64,000 bases of DNA from Angomonas ambiguus (taxonomy: Eukaryota; Euglenozoa; Kinetoplastea; Trypanosomatida; Trypanosomatidae): assembly GCA_019695575.1 (NCBI GenBank), contig JADNSB010000009.1:186001-250000 (forward strand). The letters run 5' to 3'. Made by a program: the position numbers and the translations under genes. Positions 1 through 8,984 of the stretch are shown one piece after another (positions within the stretch are counted from its first letter, which is position 1; each line of letters begins with the position of its first letter). The notes beneath the pieces are model-generated. The model did not search any database and was not told the origin of the DNA. It worked only from the letters and a program-made list of their open reading frames with translations.

Positions 1-121
1 TGAGTTCTATTGCTTGAGAATAATAATCAATGGCAGAATCAAATAAATTGGATTTGAACGACTGGTTTCCCTTGTCCTTCAATTCCTCCCACGCATTAGA
101 CTGGGCTACGTTCTCCTCCAT
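1..121 (-). CDS. TPR-domain protein, N-terminal fragment (runs off the left edge)
   Basis: Only the first 40 codons lie in the window; the gene continues beyond base 1. The ATG is the reverse complement of the CAT at 119-121. The peptide begins MEENVAQSNAWEELKDKGNQ and continues with an F-x-x-N-L-F-D-x-A-I-x-x-Y-x-x-A-I-E-L pattern, which is the first tetratricopeptide repeat of the type found in Hsp70/Hsp90 co-chaperones (STI1/HOP, PP5, Tah1, SGT). Which family it belongs to cannot be told from one repeat. It is the last gene visible in the minus-strand unit, downstream of the carrier gene. Confidence 0.8.
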   Translation of the reverse strand, partial: MEENVAQSNAWEELKDKGNQSFKSNLFDSAIDYYSQAIEL

Positions 122-355
122 TGAATTGAGTTGTTAAGTATGTAAACGTGTATGTTAAAACTTGAAAAATACAAACAGGAAAGAAAGCGATGCAGTGGTG
201 GTGGGGACACAGAAACGAACCGCTGGAAACTCTATGCGAGATTCTAAAGGAGAAGAAAAAAAAAAATAGTTGCCGCTAGCATTATAATATACAAATTAAA
301 CGTAAAGGAAAAAAGAGTCAAGAGATGTGAATGACACCTGCTTTCTCTCTCTCTT

Positions 356-391
<36 letters not shown>

Positions 392-547
392 GTGTTAGAT
401 ATAGGTGTACGCGCAATAAGTGACCATAAGAGCTCCGCCATCCGAAAGATAGGCCAGCTAAGTGTCCAGGAAAACGCAAAATAAAAAATAAAAATAAAAA
501 GTGATTACGTTAATCATAATAATAATAATAATAATAATACCGAGAGG
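122..547. other. Intergenic region with two microsatellites
   Basis: This separates the TPR gene from the carrier gene. It holds a long CT run (341-388) and an AAT run (516-539). The purine-rich stretch at about 248-269 is a polypyrimidine tract on the minus strand and is the likely trans-splicing signal for the TPR gene. I see no coding potential; the open frame across the CT repeat encodes only Glu/Arg dipeptides from the repeat. Confidence 0.7.
341..388. repeat. CT/GA dinucleotide microsatellite
   Basis: Nearly pure (CT)n on the plus strand, interrupted once by TTG. On the transcribed minus strand it reads as (GA)n. Confidence 0.9.
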
Positions 548-2695
548 TTAAGAGAAGACAAAGTCATGTAACATGTCTTTGCGAGCAGCAACCACTAAAT
601 CACGACAGTTGTCATTGACGGCAAATGATATACCAAAAGTTAGACTGCTAAGTGTGAAAGAGAAGGGCATACGGCGGTAGAACATGGAAGCCCTTTTCAG
701 TCCGGGTAGTTTAGCGGTGCTTGCTTTGTTCAAACGATTGTACACCGTTTGTTCAATTTGACGATTGCGCTTCACGACTGTGATGGGATACGTAATGATC
801 TGGCCCAGAACACCAGACACCACCCCCACACCGAACCGACTCATGAACGTATTGCATTCAAAACGCTGCTTCAAGAACTCGTAGGTCGCAAACCCACAAC
901 CGGCAAGAACCCCAACACCTAGCATGGAAATATAACAACCTTTCCACAGGGCGGAGAGACCCGCCCGTTTCGCGATCGCGCGGAGAACCCAATAGTACGA
1001 CTGGAACTTTGGGGAAGCCCCCTGGGGAAGCAGGGCCACCCTGGCGCGGAGTAACTCTAAAGGATACACAAGGAACGTCCCCAGAGCGGCCGCCGCACCG
1101 CCCGCCACAAAGTTGGTCGCCACAGTAGCCTCGTGTGTATACATCACACGCTCCGCGATGCTTCTAAACACGTCGAAAAAGCAATACGTCAGCGCCCCAT
1201 AAGGGATTACCCGAAGCATCGCTATTTGGCCACTGCTCCACATGTTCGGGTCTCTCCTGAACTCCTGTAAGAAAAACTCTGACAACCGCCTGAAGCTAAT
1301 TTTTTTCTCTGACGCAAGTCCTAACTGGTAGGTGATCTTCATCTTGTCAAACGGCAGCGTCCACAACTTGGCGCTACCAGCCGCTATTCCACCACACACA
1401 AACGCCTCTGGTATAGTCACTACAGTCTCACGATTTGACGTGCTAGCCGCCTCGTAGTAATTTCGTGTTCTTCTCTTGATTAAATCGTTAACGGTAAAGC
1501 TTGTTGCGGTGGCGATGGGGCCTTTGATCCAGTTCATGGCAAGTCCTTTATACAGACCCTGCCGGAGACCCTCCTCCTTATAAATGGTGACCAGTGCGTG
1601 CCACACCCCGCGATACCTACCCGGAGTGACCTGCATTCTACGACGGACAATGTCCAGGGGGTATGTGGCGGACTGTGCGAGCAAACCAGAGAAGGCGCCT
1701 GCCAACAGTCGATGCACGGTGGATATATCCCGCTCGCTGTCGAGGTGATAATACCGGACCAGGTAACTCTTGATGGTTCCGAAGCACGCGAAACTGCACC
1801 CGGCGTAGGGCATGATGCCTACAAGGGTTGGAAATAAACCGAAATAAAGGGATCGTAACCCATTCATTTTGGTCGCGTCTCTGAAAGCCGCACGGTAACT
1901 AGGAAACCGTGTTTTCCCTGAGCTGCTGTTGGCGGCAAAACGCGCCCGCATGAGATCCAAAGGATAGGTAAACGTGGTCGCTGTCGCCCCTGCGAGGGAG
2001 CCACTCACGAACTTCACTGTTACCGCCTTTTTATCGTCTATAGTCCCGTCGCGATTCCGCACCAAAATTTCGAGACCACGAAGGTAGTAATCGAAGGAAG
2101 TGTACGTGATGGCGGCGTACGGAAATATGCGCAACATGGTGGCTCCATTTCCGATCCACAGCCCTGTCACACCGAATTCCTTTACCGTTTGTACCCCCAA
2201 GCGAAAGGCTTCGCGAAGCGTAAACCGCTTAGAAGAGTCTACTTGGAATATAATCTTTACCCTATCGCCGGGTGCTATAACGGTTTTGCTCACCGCCCCC
2301 GCTATTCCCCCTGCGGCAAACCCTTCTAAAAAACGCACCAAGCTTTGAATAAAACTTTCCAGTACCGTCTTGGATTTCTTCTCCGTACTGACTACTTGTT
2401 CGAGAGTCTCCACCGTGTACTCCCCGGACCGATCAAAGTCTATTACCTCAATCCCGAGGGAAGCTATTCCCGCATGATTATCCTTGCAAAAGACTGACCA
2501 TTGATCCTCCGATAAGCCTCCGCAGCCAGACTCATCGTACGACTCCACTAACGCCCGCAAACTACTTTTATCCATTCGGCTCAACGGAGCTATTTTCTCC
2601 ACTATAACATCAATGGGAACGACTCGCACTGTTCGTTTCTCAAGTGTCTCCTCCGGTGGTACACGTTCGGTGCGCTTTTTGGTATCCGCAGCCAT
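548..2695 (-). CDS. Double-length mitochondrial carrier (SLC25) with six carrier repeats
   Basis: Inner-membrane solute carrier of the SLC25 family; substrate not inferable. A normal carrier has three repeats of about 100 residues, but this 715-residue protein has six, at roughly 120-212, 225-315, 325-410, 425-515, 525-615 and 620-708. The signature after each odd helix is visible: APGDRVK, TYPLDLMRAR, TYPLDIVRRR, LPFDKMK, VYPLELLRAR, and in the last repeat TYPITVVKR, which lacks the acidic residue. Residues 54-66 and 86-98 resemble EF-hand loops but lack the Glu at loop position 12, so the N-terminal part looks like a degenerate version of the calcium-regulated ATP-Mg/Pi or aspartate-glutamate carriers. 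The start is the first Met, just downstream of a purine-rich stretch on the plus strand (2711-2760) that is polypyrimidine on the coding strand. The stop is TAA. Confidence 0.93.
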   Translation of the reverse strand: MAADTKKRTERVPPEETLEKRTVRVVPIDVIVEKIAPLSRMDKSSLRALVESYDESGCGGLSEDQWSVFCKDNHAGIASLGIEVIDFDRSGEYTVETLEQVVSTEKKSKTVLESFIQSLVRFLEGFAAGGIAGAVSKTVIAPGDRVKIIFQVDSSKRFTLREAFRLGVQTVKEFGVTGLWIGNGATMLRIFPYAAITYTSFDYYLRGLEILVRNRDGTIDDKKAVTVKFVSGSLAGATATTFTYPLDLMRARFAANSSSGKTRFPSYRAAFRDATKMNGLRSLYFGLFPTLVGIMPYAGCSFACFGTIKSYLVRYYHLDSERDISTVHRLLAGAFSGLLAQSATYPLDIVRRRMQVTPGRYRGVWHALVTIYKEEGLRQGLYKGLAMNWIKGPIATATSFTVNDLIKRRTRNYYEAASTSNRETVVTIPEAFVCGGIAAGSAKLWTLPFDKMKITYQLGLASEKKISFRRLSEFFLQEFRRDPNMWSSGQIAMLRVIPYGALTYCFFDVFRSIAERVMYTHEATVATNFVAGGAAAALGTFLVYPLELLRARVALLPQGASPKFQSYYWVLRAIAKRAGLSALWKGCYISMLGVGVLAGCGFATYEFLKQRFECNTFMSRFGVGVVSGVLGQIITYPITVVKRNRQIEQTVYNRLNKASTAKLPGLKRASMFYRRMPFSFTLSSLTFGISFAVNDNCRDLVVAARKDMLHDFVFS

Positions 2696-2894
2696 ACGTA
2701 CCTTTCGCTAAAATGGGGGGAGTTAAAAAAAAAAAAGAAAAAAAAACTTTAAAGGGAAGCGTAGAGGTGAAAAACAGAACCATGAAACTCCTTTACCCCC
2801 TAACCATTACACCACCAGCAGGTAATAATATTGTGAGTTAATTTACTTTTTAGAAAATAGAAAATGAAATATTTTACATAGGCGCTTTATCGTC

Positions 2895-4172
2895 TCACCT
2901 TTCTTCCCGTTCAGTCATATAGTTCTCTAATTCCTTTCGAAGATTTTGATACTCACCTTTATAGTCCTCGGTGCTCAACTCATAAAGGCGTAATTTTTCA
3001 TTGGCGCTCGCCAGTTCGTTTTGTGCGTGTCTCAGCTGATGGCGAAGTACTTTCATCTCCGTAGACATGGAGCGTTCTTCTTCCGTCATACCTACCGAGC
3101 TGGAAATACCTTTCTTCCAGCTGTCCTGCATGTTTTCGAGATACACACTGACCTCACGCAACGTTGGAGTTGCAGAAAGACCCTGGATTGATGATTTCGT
3201 AGAAGACGTAGGGAGGGCGTCTCGTCGAATCAGTACATCAGGGGGAGTGGCCTCCACTCGCTCTAGCATGTCCGCCTCTTTGCTTCGACCAGAGACAAGC
3301 GCCGGTAGGCTAGAGGACTGTTCGGTTGAAAAGGGTGCCACAATATGTTGTGTCACAGGGTCGTAAAAGTGGTTCACCCATTCAAACTCCGGAACCCTGC
3401 TCATTAATTCCCCAATCAGGCACGTTGCGTGGTAACAGAAGTGTTCGTCTATTTCATCAAAACGTCCATTCCGCGGTTTCTCTAGGTGGAGAACCGCTAT
3501 AGACTGTGGACACGCCTGTTGTAAACTACGTTTTGGAAATATGGGAAAGATCAGCAAAGGGACAGCGCTTCCATGTGCTCCCTTGTTAATTCGTCGATTC
3601 AATGCAATTTTACTGCTCAACACATCTCTGTCAATAGAACCCAGGCAAGGGTGATGGGTTAAATGAGGAGGGAACGAGAGATTCGTTGACACGTTAGCGA
3701 TGGAAAGCATCTCGTCTTCGGCCCTCACAAAAATGTGGGCAGACTTACTTCCTGTTAAGCGGGTTACACTTTCTAACACGTTATACAGTACCGCAGCAAA
3801 CACTCTAGTAATCTCTTTCGAAATAACCACTCCATTGTTTGGGGGCTTTTCACGTTCTACAGGACGAGCAATGAGACTAGAAGTTTTTGTTGAATTTCTG
3901 GTAGTTTTCGGGGTAATTTTCACCCCGCTATTCTTTACCGCAGTCGCATTTTTGCTCCTTATAGTTTCCTTGTCTGAATTTTTTAGCAGCGGGGCGGGAG
4001 AAGAAGTTGCATTGGTTGCAGCTACATTGCTTTCTATTATCACACATACTTTCTGTAATCGGGCCACCAGGGGCTCCAGGTGATCTTTTCGAATAGGATT
4101 ACTTTCCGAAGTATCTGCCAGCTTCTGTAGAATATTAGAAATTAATTTCACTTCATCCACACACTCATTCAT
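2895..4172 (-). CDS. GAF-like domain plus coiled-coil protein, function unknown
   Basis: A 425-residue protein I cannot assign to a named family. The middle (about residues 115-265) has the order of features of a GAF domain: a long helix, a strand containing SKSAHIFVRAED, a central variable part, then SIAVLHLEKP followed by FDEIDEHF and a closing helix. Before it is a Ser/Thr/Lys-rich linker. After it comes a disordered stretch, and the last 60 residues or so (EERSMSTEMKVLRHQLRHAQ onward) form a clear heptad coiled coil. This arrangement is reminiscent of kinetoplastid cytoskeletal or flagellar proteins, but that is inference. It ends in TGA and is flanked by the PP2C and carrier genes. Confidence 0.8.
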   Translation of the reverse strand: MNECVDEVKLISNILQKLADTSESNPIRKDHLEPLVARLQKVCVIIESNVAATNATSSPAPLLKNSDKETIRSKNATAVKNSGVKITPKTTRNSTKTSSLIARPVEREKPPNNGVVISKEITRVFAAVLYNVLESVTRLTGSKSAHIFVRAEDEMLSIANVSTNLSFPPHLTHHPCLGSIDRDVLSSKIALNRRINKGAHGSAVPLLIFPIFPKRSLQQACPQSIAVLHLEKPRNGRFDEIDEHFCYHATCLIGELMSRVPEFEWVNHFYDPVTQHIVAPFSTEQSSSLPALVSGRSKEADMLERVEATPPDVLIRRDALPTSSTKSSIQGLSATPTLREVSVYLENMQDSWKKGISSSVGMTEEERSMSTEMKVLRHQLRHAQNELASANEKLRLYELSTEDYKGEYQNLRKELENYMTEREER

Positions 4173-4534
4173 ACTGTACTAAAGTTAAAAAGCTAATTAA
4201 GGAAGGGGAAAAAAAAAATAGAGGTAACCCAATATTTTAAGACCATAAAAAGAGATTAGTAAATTAAAGCGGAGACGCAGATAAACTAAGCAAAAAAAAA
4301 ATTGGAAGAAATAATAATAATAGAAGAAAAAAAATGTCAACACGAGGTACAATCACAACAATGTTGTATATAATTAAGCAAGCCGTTAAACTACGTGAAA
4401 GTACCCTTCGTTTCAACTGATTCTACTTTTGAATATATATATATATATATTACCTTTTCTTCCACTTTATGTATATGTGGTAGACGATTGATTTTTTTTT
4501 TTTAACTGTTTTCACTTTAGGGTTACAAACCAAC
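4173..4534. other. Intergenic region between the PP2C and GAF-like genes
   Basis: AT-rich, no coding potential. It contains an AT microsatellite (4433-4451) and A/G-rich runs near 4197-4224 that read as a polypyrimidine tract on the minus strand just upstream of the GAF-like gene, the expected trans-splice signal. Confidence 0.65.
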
Positions 4535-5431
4535 TCAAAGGAAAAATTCAGGTTTAAATTGAACAATTATAATAGTCATATTATCTGTTCCTTTTTCACG
4601 TGCTCCACTAGTTGGAGATAAGCAACTATCCAAAACGTACTCACAGACTAAACTAATGTCGAAATCAAGGGTTCCATTGCTGGGCTCCTTAATCATTTCC
4701 TTTAGTCTTCCTGCTATCATCTTGCAACACTCGTCGCCTGATAGAACGTCCCAAATACCATCGCAGGCCAGCACAATAAATTCGTCATCACTACACGAAT
4801 CCAAGATGGTCACATCCGGTAGTGCGGTTACGGCTTGCTGTTTCCACGACAAATCTTCATTCGTTTTGAAGTCAGCATCTCCCAGTGCTCTACTGACAGC
4901 CAACGACATGTTTACTCGCCCGTTTTCGACAGAAAACCCGGCATTTACAATTCTTTCCTCTTCTTTTGGGTCATACGGTTTGTGATCCACACTAAGAGCT
5001 TTGGCTTCTCCTTTTCGATACAAAACAGCACGACTGTCTCCTGCGTTAGCACAAATAATTCGGTTTCCCTTTAAATAAACACAGTTAGCTGCAGTTCCAC
5101 TAGCGGTAAACTTTTGGCAAATTTGGTCGTCGATTGCTCTAAATGCTTCTTCGAACGCTTTTACCTCGTTGTCGGGATAATTGTCCATGGCCTTCATAAC
5201 TTCGTCAAGCATATGAGCACGGCAGTAACGGGCTGCCTCGTTAGACTGATGTCCATCGAACACACCAAAAAAAGCATGCTCTTTACAACCGCATATATTC
5301 AGCTGGGCCACGTGAGCGTCCTCCATAGATTTTCTCCAACCTTGCATGCTGCAGCAACCCACTCGCAAATGTGAAGTCTCAATAACAGTGGAGAACTTCT
5401 GGGTTTCGGGTTTGCCTAGCATATCCGTCAT
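4535..5431 (-). CDS. PP2C-family (PPM) serine/threonine phosphatase
   Basis: Metal-dependent protein phosphatase, 298 residues, essentially just the catalytic domain. All metal-site motifs are present: RKSMEDAH (Arg33, Asp38), FFGVFDGH (Asp59), SLAVSRALGDADFK, LACDGIWDV (Asp223) and GTDNMT (Asp282), so the enzyme should be active. ANAGDSRAVLY and SVDHKP also match the family. No targeting peptide, membrane segment or regulatory extension is visible. The start is the first Met of the frame; the stop is TGA. It lies 1.6 kb downstream of the Sm gene in the minus-strand unit. Confidence 0.97.
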   Translation of the reverse strand: MTDMLGKPETQKFSTVIETSHLRVGCCSMQGWRKSMEDAHVAQLNICGCKEHAFFGVFDGHQSNEAARYCRAHMLDEVMKAMDNYPDNEVKAFEEAFRAIDDQICQKFTASGTAANCVYLKGNRIICANAGDSRAVLYRKGEAKALSVDHKPYDPKEEERIVNAGFSVENGRVNMSLAVSRALGDADFKTNEDLSWKQQAVTALPDVTILDSCSDDEFIVLACDGIWDVLSGDECCKMIAGRLKEMIKEPSNGTLDFDISLVCEYVLDSCLSPTSGAREKGTDNMTIIIVQFKPEFFL

Positions 5432-7057
5432 TTTCGAATTATTCTTTTTTGGAACTTTTTATATTAGTCCTAAAAATGACTGCCTACAATGGAACTAAAC
5501 AAATAAAACTAAGAAAATAAAATACAGCAAATTTTGACCTCCACCTGCGGAATAAACCACCAGGGATTCTTTAGACGGAAAAATAAATTAAATAAAAAAG
5601 AGAGTGAGAATGAAAATAATAATAAATATACCAGACAAACTATTTAGCACAAAGCTGTGCAAGTAACAGCGACAAAAAAAAAAAGTAAATAATTAAATTG
5701 TACAAGTAAGCTTTAATACAAACAGCGGATATATTTTTATCTTTAATGTCTTTCTCTCCTATATATATATATATAAATTTAATTAATTAATTTTACACTA
5801 CAGTACCTTTCGGATCAACTCTTATTTTCAATCTTAATAAAGTTTATTTTTTTTTTTGTAACCAAATTGTTCTACGAACACGGTCGCATAACTAAAACTA
5901 ACACTCGTATTTTTGTTTTTTCAATTCTAATTTGAAGTTCTCCTATTAACTGCCAATTGCAAAAACTTTATTATTATTATTCCTAGTATCTTCTACCTGC
6001 TTCTCATTTTCTTTTTGCAAGAAATTAGTTTGATTTGTTTGTACTCCTTTAAATACTTAACAGCTCGAATAACGGAACAGTTAAAGCATAATACAGTCAG
6101 TGATTCAAGGGGAATAGACACTTCTGATTTTTAATCGCAAATTTGTTAATAATTTGCGTTTTACCCCCCTTTTAACAATAATGATAGAATTAAAACTCAT
6201 TGTGAACAATTATTATTAGGTTATTTTTCTTCTCCTCGTTTAGAGTGCGATAAAATTAATTATGCGCAAAAGGCAAAAATATTAAAAGTGGTAGAATAGT
6301 GAAGTACAGAGAGGGTGGAATATGCCAGATCTAAAAGAAGTAGGATCAGTATGTTACTGAAGAACTTTAATAGGTTAAAAAAATTATACTGCAATAATTT
6401 GTATAGGACGGTCAGGTAATTTGACGGAGGTGTTGAATCCTTTATAGACGGCGTGCAAACTATACGCGATACTTGGGCAGCTTTCATTTTTTAGAAAATT
6501 TCTTGTTTTAAATGCAAGGGTAACTCAGTATCTTGGTTGGCTAATGACTTTTATTAATCTTTGTGTGTCCATTAAAACAGAACGCTGCAATGTTAAAAAG
6601 AGGCTAGCCAGGGTGCATTAATGTAGTAGTACAAATTAATAGAACTTACGATTTATTCCCACACTGTAGTTTCGCTATTGCGCGGGTGTTAAGTACTAAT
6701 TGAAACTCTTTCTTACTCTAACAACACAGTTAAATATTAAAGAGAATAACTTCCCAAAATCCCCAAAAGCAGTTTATAAAACAGACTTTTCAAAAATATA
6801 CAAAGTCCAGGGCAGAAAGGTCAGATAAGTAACGCTACAGGGAGGTCGTTGTCCATTCTATTCGTACTGTTTGAGCCACTTAATAAATTCGAACCACAAT
6901 ATCTGGGGTGCGTAAAGAAATAAAGAGTAGTTTTTATTCCTTACTGGCAGTACGCTCTTGTAGTGAATATAATTTTGCTTATTATTACTTTATTCTTTAC
7001 AACCTAGTGCTGTTCTTTCTTCCAGATAATTATTTTCATCAAGCACAGAAATACAAC
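5432..7057. other. Long AT-rich gene-free stretch
   Basis: About 1.6 kb with no convincing gene on either strand. It contains many A/T homopolymers and a short TA run near 5761-5775. The longest open frame is a 75-codon minus-strand frame rich in Leu, Phe and Ile, as expected by chance in AT-rich DNA. I found no tRNA-like B box with a pairing T-arm. Confidence 0.6.
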
Positions 7058-7441
7058 CTATTTGAGCTTCTTTAATTTTTTCTTCTCCCTCTTCTCCGCG
7101 GCTGTATCTTTACTCGCAGTTGGTCGTGACCGCTTATTTCTCTGCAAGCTACGCTTTAATTTTCCCAAAACCACCGCACTACGGTAATTCAGTAGTGGTG
7201 AATTAATGAATTCTCTAGGGAGATGAATAAGGCGAATGTCGCTACCACGCAAAAATGTGCGTTCTTCAACGGAGAGAGATGAATCTCTGTTCTGGCAGCG
7301 AACGTCTTCCAGTTCTATATTTCCCTTCGTATCTAATAGGACCATTTTCCCAGTAAACGTACTTCCTTCTTTCATCTCCACACTAACTACGCGGTTGCGA
7401 CACTCCCCGAGCAGCTCTAGCGTCAAATCTTTCGAATCCAT
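7058..7441 (-). CDS. Sm-fold protein, probably SmD3-like (core spliceosomal/SL RNP)
   Basis: Small 127-residue RNA-binding protein with an Sm fold. The Sm1 part runs from LELLGECRNRVVSVEMKEGS to about residue 45, and the Sm2 part contains the hallmark FLRGSDIRLIHLP. The RG-x-x-I-R signature followed by LP-x-x-x-x-N-x-P-x-L resembles SmD3 more than SmD1 or LSm4. The C-terminal third is very basic (Lys/Arg-rich, ending KKLKKLK), as in SmD1/SmD3 tails. It would belong to the heptameric ring around U snRNAs and spliced-leader RNA. It is the first gene of the minus-strand unit, next to the strand-switch region, and ends in TAG. Confidence 0.82.
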   Translation of the reverse strand: MDSKDLTLELLGECRNRVVSVEMKEGSTFTGKMVLLDTKGNIELEDVRCQNRDSSLSVEERTFLRGSDIRLIHLPREFINSPLLNYRSAVVLGKLKRSLQRNKRSRPTASKDTAAEKREKKKLKKLK

Positions 7442-7713
7442 TACTTCTTCTTTTTAAAAGTGATGATATGATTGAATGTTTTTTTTTTTTTTTCAAGAAC
7501 TAATATTTCAACTTTGACTCACGCTCGTCATCGATATTTTAAAGTAAAGGGGCAGAAAACATAGTAAAATAGTCAAGAGTAAAAATAAGAAAAAATAAAG
7601 GGAGCAGTTACAGCAAACCGAAAGTCAATAATAATATAAGTAATTGAGGAAAGGCGGAAAGAATGGAAATCGAAAAAAAATGTTTACAATGGGAGGCTCC
7701 TCGTTTGGTTTAA

Positions 7714-7734
7714 GGGGGGGGGCGCCGCCCCCCC
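7714..7734. repeat. G/C inverted repeat (near-palindrome)
   Basis: Nine G residues, then CGCCG, then seven C residues. Either strand can fold into a very stable G-C hairpin. It sits at the left edge of the GC-rich island in the strand-switch region. A second small hairpin, GAGGC-TCCGCC-GCCTC, follows at about 7760-7775. Confidence 0.8.
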
Positions 7735-7814
7735 ATTTTGCGCCAAAAGCGGCCCCCCTGAGGCTCCGCCGCCTCGGCTAGTTTTGCCGCCAGGTTGGGC
7801 CTTGGCTGGTAAAC

Positions 7815-7843
7815 GGGTTTGGGGGCTTTTGGGGCTTTGGGGG
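7815..7843 (+). other. G-quadruplex-forming motif
   Basis: Four G runs (GGG, GGGGG, GGGG, GGGGG) at 7815-7817, 7821-7825, 7831-7834 and 7839-7843, separated by loops of 3-5 bases. This meets the usual G3+N1-7 rule on the plus strand. A C5 run follows at once and could compete by hairpin pairing. Confidence 0.75.
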
Positions 7844-8163
7844 CTTTCCCCCACCGCCCAGGTCCCAATGACAAAGGCGGCAAGGGCATCTACATGGAGG
7901 CGCTCAAGGGGGAAACATCGCTAGCAGGCAAAACAACCGCGAGAAACGGGCAAAAAATAGTCCGTTCGAATTCGTTCTTTACCAACCAGTTGGTTTTCCG
8001 ATATCCCTGCCCACGGCACTGTTCGTAACCCCAGGGTGCCAGAGGAACGACCGAGCGCGCTCTTCAGTTATGGTGTTTTAACTTTGCACCATTTTCGGTT
8101 TATTCATCCTTTTTGCATCCTTCACTCGTTTGAAGTCCACAACCTGTATAACACTCCTTTTTG

Positions 8164-8211
<48 letters not shown>
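8164..8211. repeat. ATT trinucleotide microsatellite
   Basis: About 16 uninterrupted ATT units on the plus strand, between the GC-rich island and the first plus-strand gene. Confidence 0.9.
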
Positions 8212-8408
8212 GACTTTATTTTGTTGGTTGATTTCACAGTGCGTTTCTATCTAATCTGTTTATACACCTTCTTCTTTTTTTTTGTTTTTGAAGTACAACT
8301 CCCCACTATCAGCTGTACTGCTCAAAGTTGCGTACACAACACTCACATCTCTTAGTACTTTTTTGTTGTTGTGGTTGTTGTAACTGCGTACTTTATAAAA
8401 AGGAAGTT

Positions 8409-8984
8409 ATGAGTACCGTCGAGAACAGGGATCAGACAAGGCTTAACTATGCTGAAGTGGTTATTTCCTTAGTGTGTGCTGTAGCGTTATTAATACTTAG
8501 TGCGGTTCAGCTGTTTTTTAGGACTTCTTCACGAGACCGACAGTTCGCAAGTGTTTCCCGCCAAATACGTTTTGACGGGGCGTATTTTCTAGGTATGCCA
8601 TCGGGTAATAAAAGCAGAAAGATTATAGAAGAAGGCCTCAAGGTACACCGCTTTAGAATTGATGACCCACCACAGATGAATCGTGAAATAAACCCAGTGG
8701 TGTCTAATAGGGATTCAAAACAAGACTGTGCTGAAATGCTCTATAAAGTACGAAGTGGGTTGGCAAGAACATACGGAAGGGCCGCGGAACTCATGACAAT
8801 GCGTTGTTGCTTGTCTTGTATGAAAGCAGTTCAGGCGATGGACCAAGTGGAACGATTCTTACAAATTTATGAGAGCATTACGTTTGGCGTACATCGATGT
8901 AACGGATTAGATCCTGTGTCTTCTGACGACATAAAATTTATTCACGCCTTTTTTTACAATGTTATCACTAAGGAACTCGAGTAA
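8409..8984 (+). CDS. Small single-pass membrane protein, unknown
   Basis: A 191-residue protein not recognised as any family. The chosen start (8409) follows a T-rich tract; the frame is open further upstream but that extension is Cys/Leu-rich and lies inside the tract. One clear membrane segment lies near residues 17-37 (VISLVCAVALLILSAVQLFF), preceded by a short polar N-terminus and followed by Arg residues, so it is likely anchored with a soluble C-terminal part. The soluble part has a Cys cluster (MRCCLSCMKA) and looks mostly helical. It is the first gene of the plus-strand unit. The stop is TAA. Confidence 0.75.
   Translation: MSTVENRDQTRLNYAEVVISLVCAVALLILSAVQLFFRTSSRDRQFASVSRQIRFDGAYFLGMPSGNKSRKIIEEGLKVHRFRIDDPPQMNREINPVVSNRDSKQDCAEMLYKVRSGLARTYGRAAELMTMRCCLSCMKAVQAMDQVERFLQIYESITFGVHRCNGLDPVSSDDIKFIHAFFYNVITKELE

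Larger units (their letters stand above)
7442..8408. promoter_or_regulatory. Divergent strand-switch region (putative transcription start region)
   Basis: Genes to the left run on the minus strand and all genes to the right on the plus strand, so this 1 kb gap is where the two polycistronic units diverge. In kinetoplastids such regions are where RNA polymerase II initiates. The left part (7442-7690) is AT-rich, with a purine-rich stretch near 7550-7610 that would serve as the Sm gene's polypyrimidine tract. The middle (about 7690-8080) is GC-rich, unlike any other intergenic stretch here, with a G/C hairpin and a G-quadruplex motif. The right part contains an ATT microsatellite and T-rich DNA leading into the first plus-strand gene. 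Initiation is inferred from gene orientation only. Confidence 0.7.

Noticed and set aside
6260-6487. 75-codon minus-strand frame with a hydrophobic stretch
   Set aside because: Leu/Phe/Ile-rich product of AT-rich DNA; no splice tract or homologue-like motif supports it.
7960-7985. GTTCGAATTC, resembling a tRNA B box
   Set aside because: The flanks do not form a five-base-pair T-arm and no A box or acceptor stem can be drawn around it.
7819-8028. 69-codon plus-strand frame in the GC-rich island
   Set aside because: Short, no recognisable motif, begins in a low-complexity G-rich stretch; more likely chance in GC-rich DNA.
8164-8211. CRISPR-like array
   Set aside because: The regular units are a simple ATT microsatellite without spacers; the nuclear eukaryotic context also excludes CRISPR.
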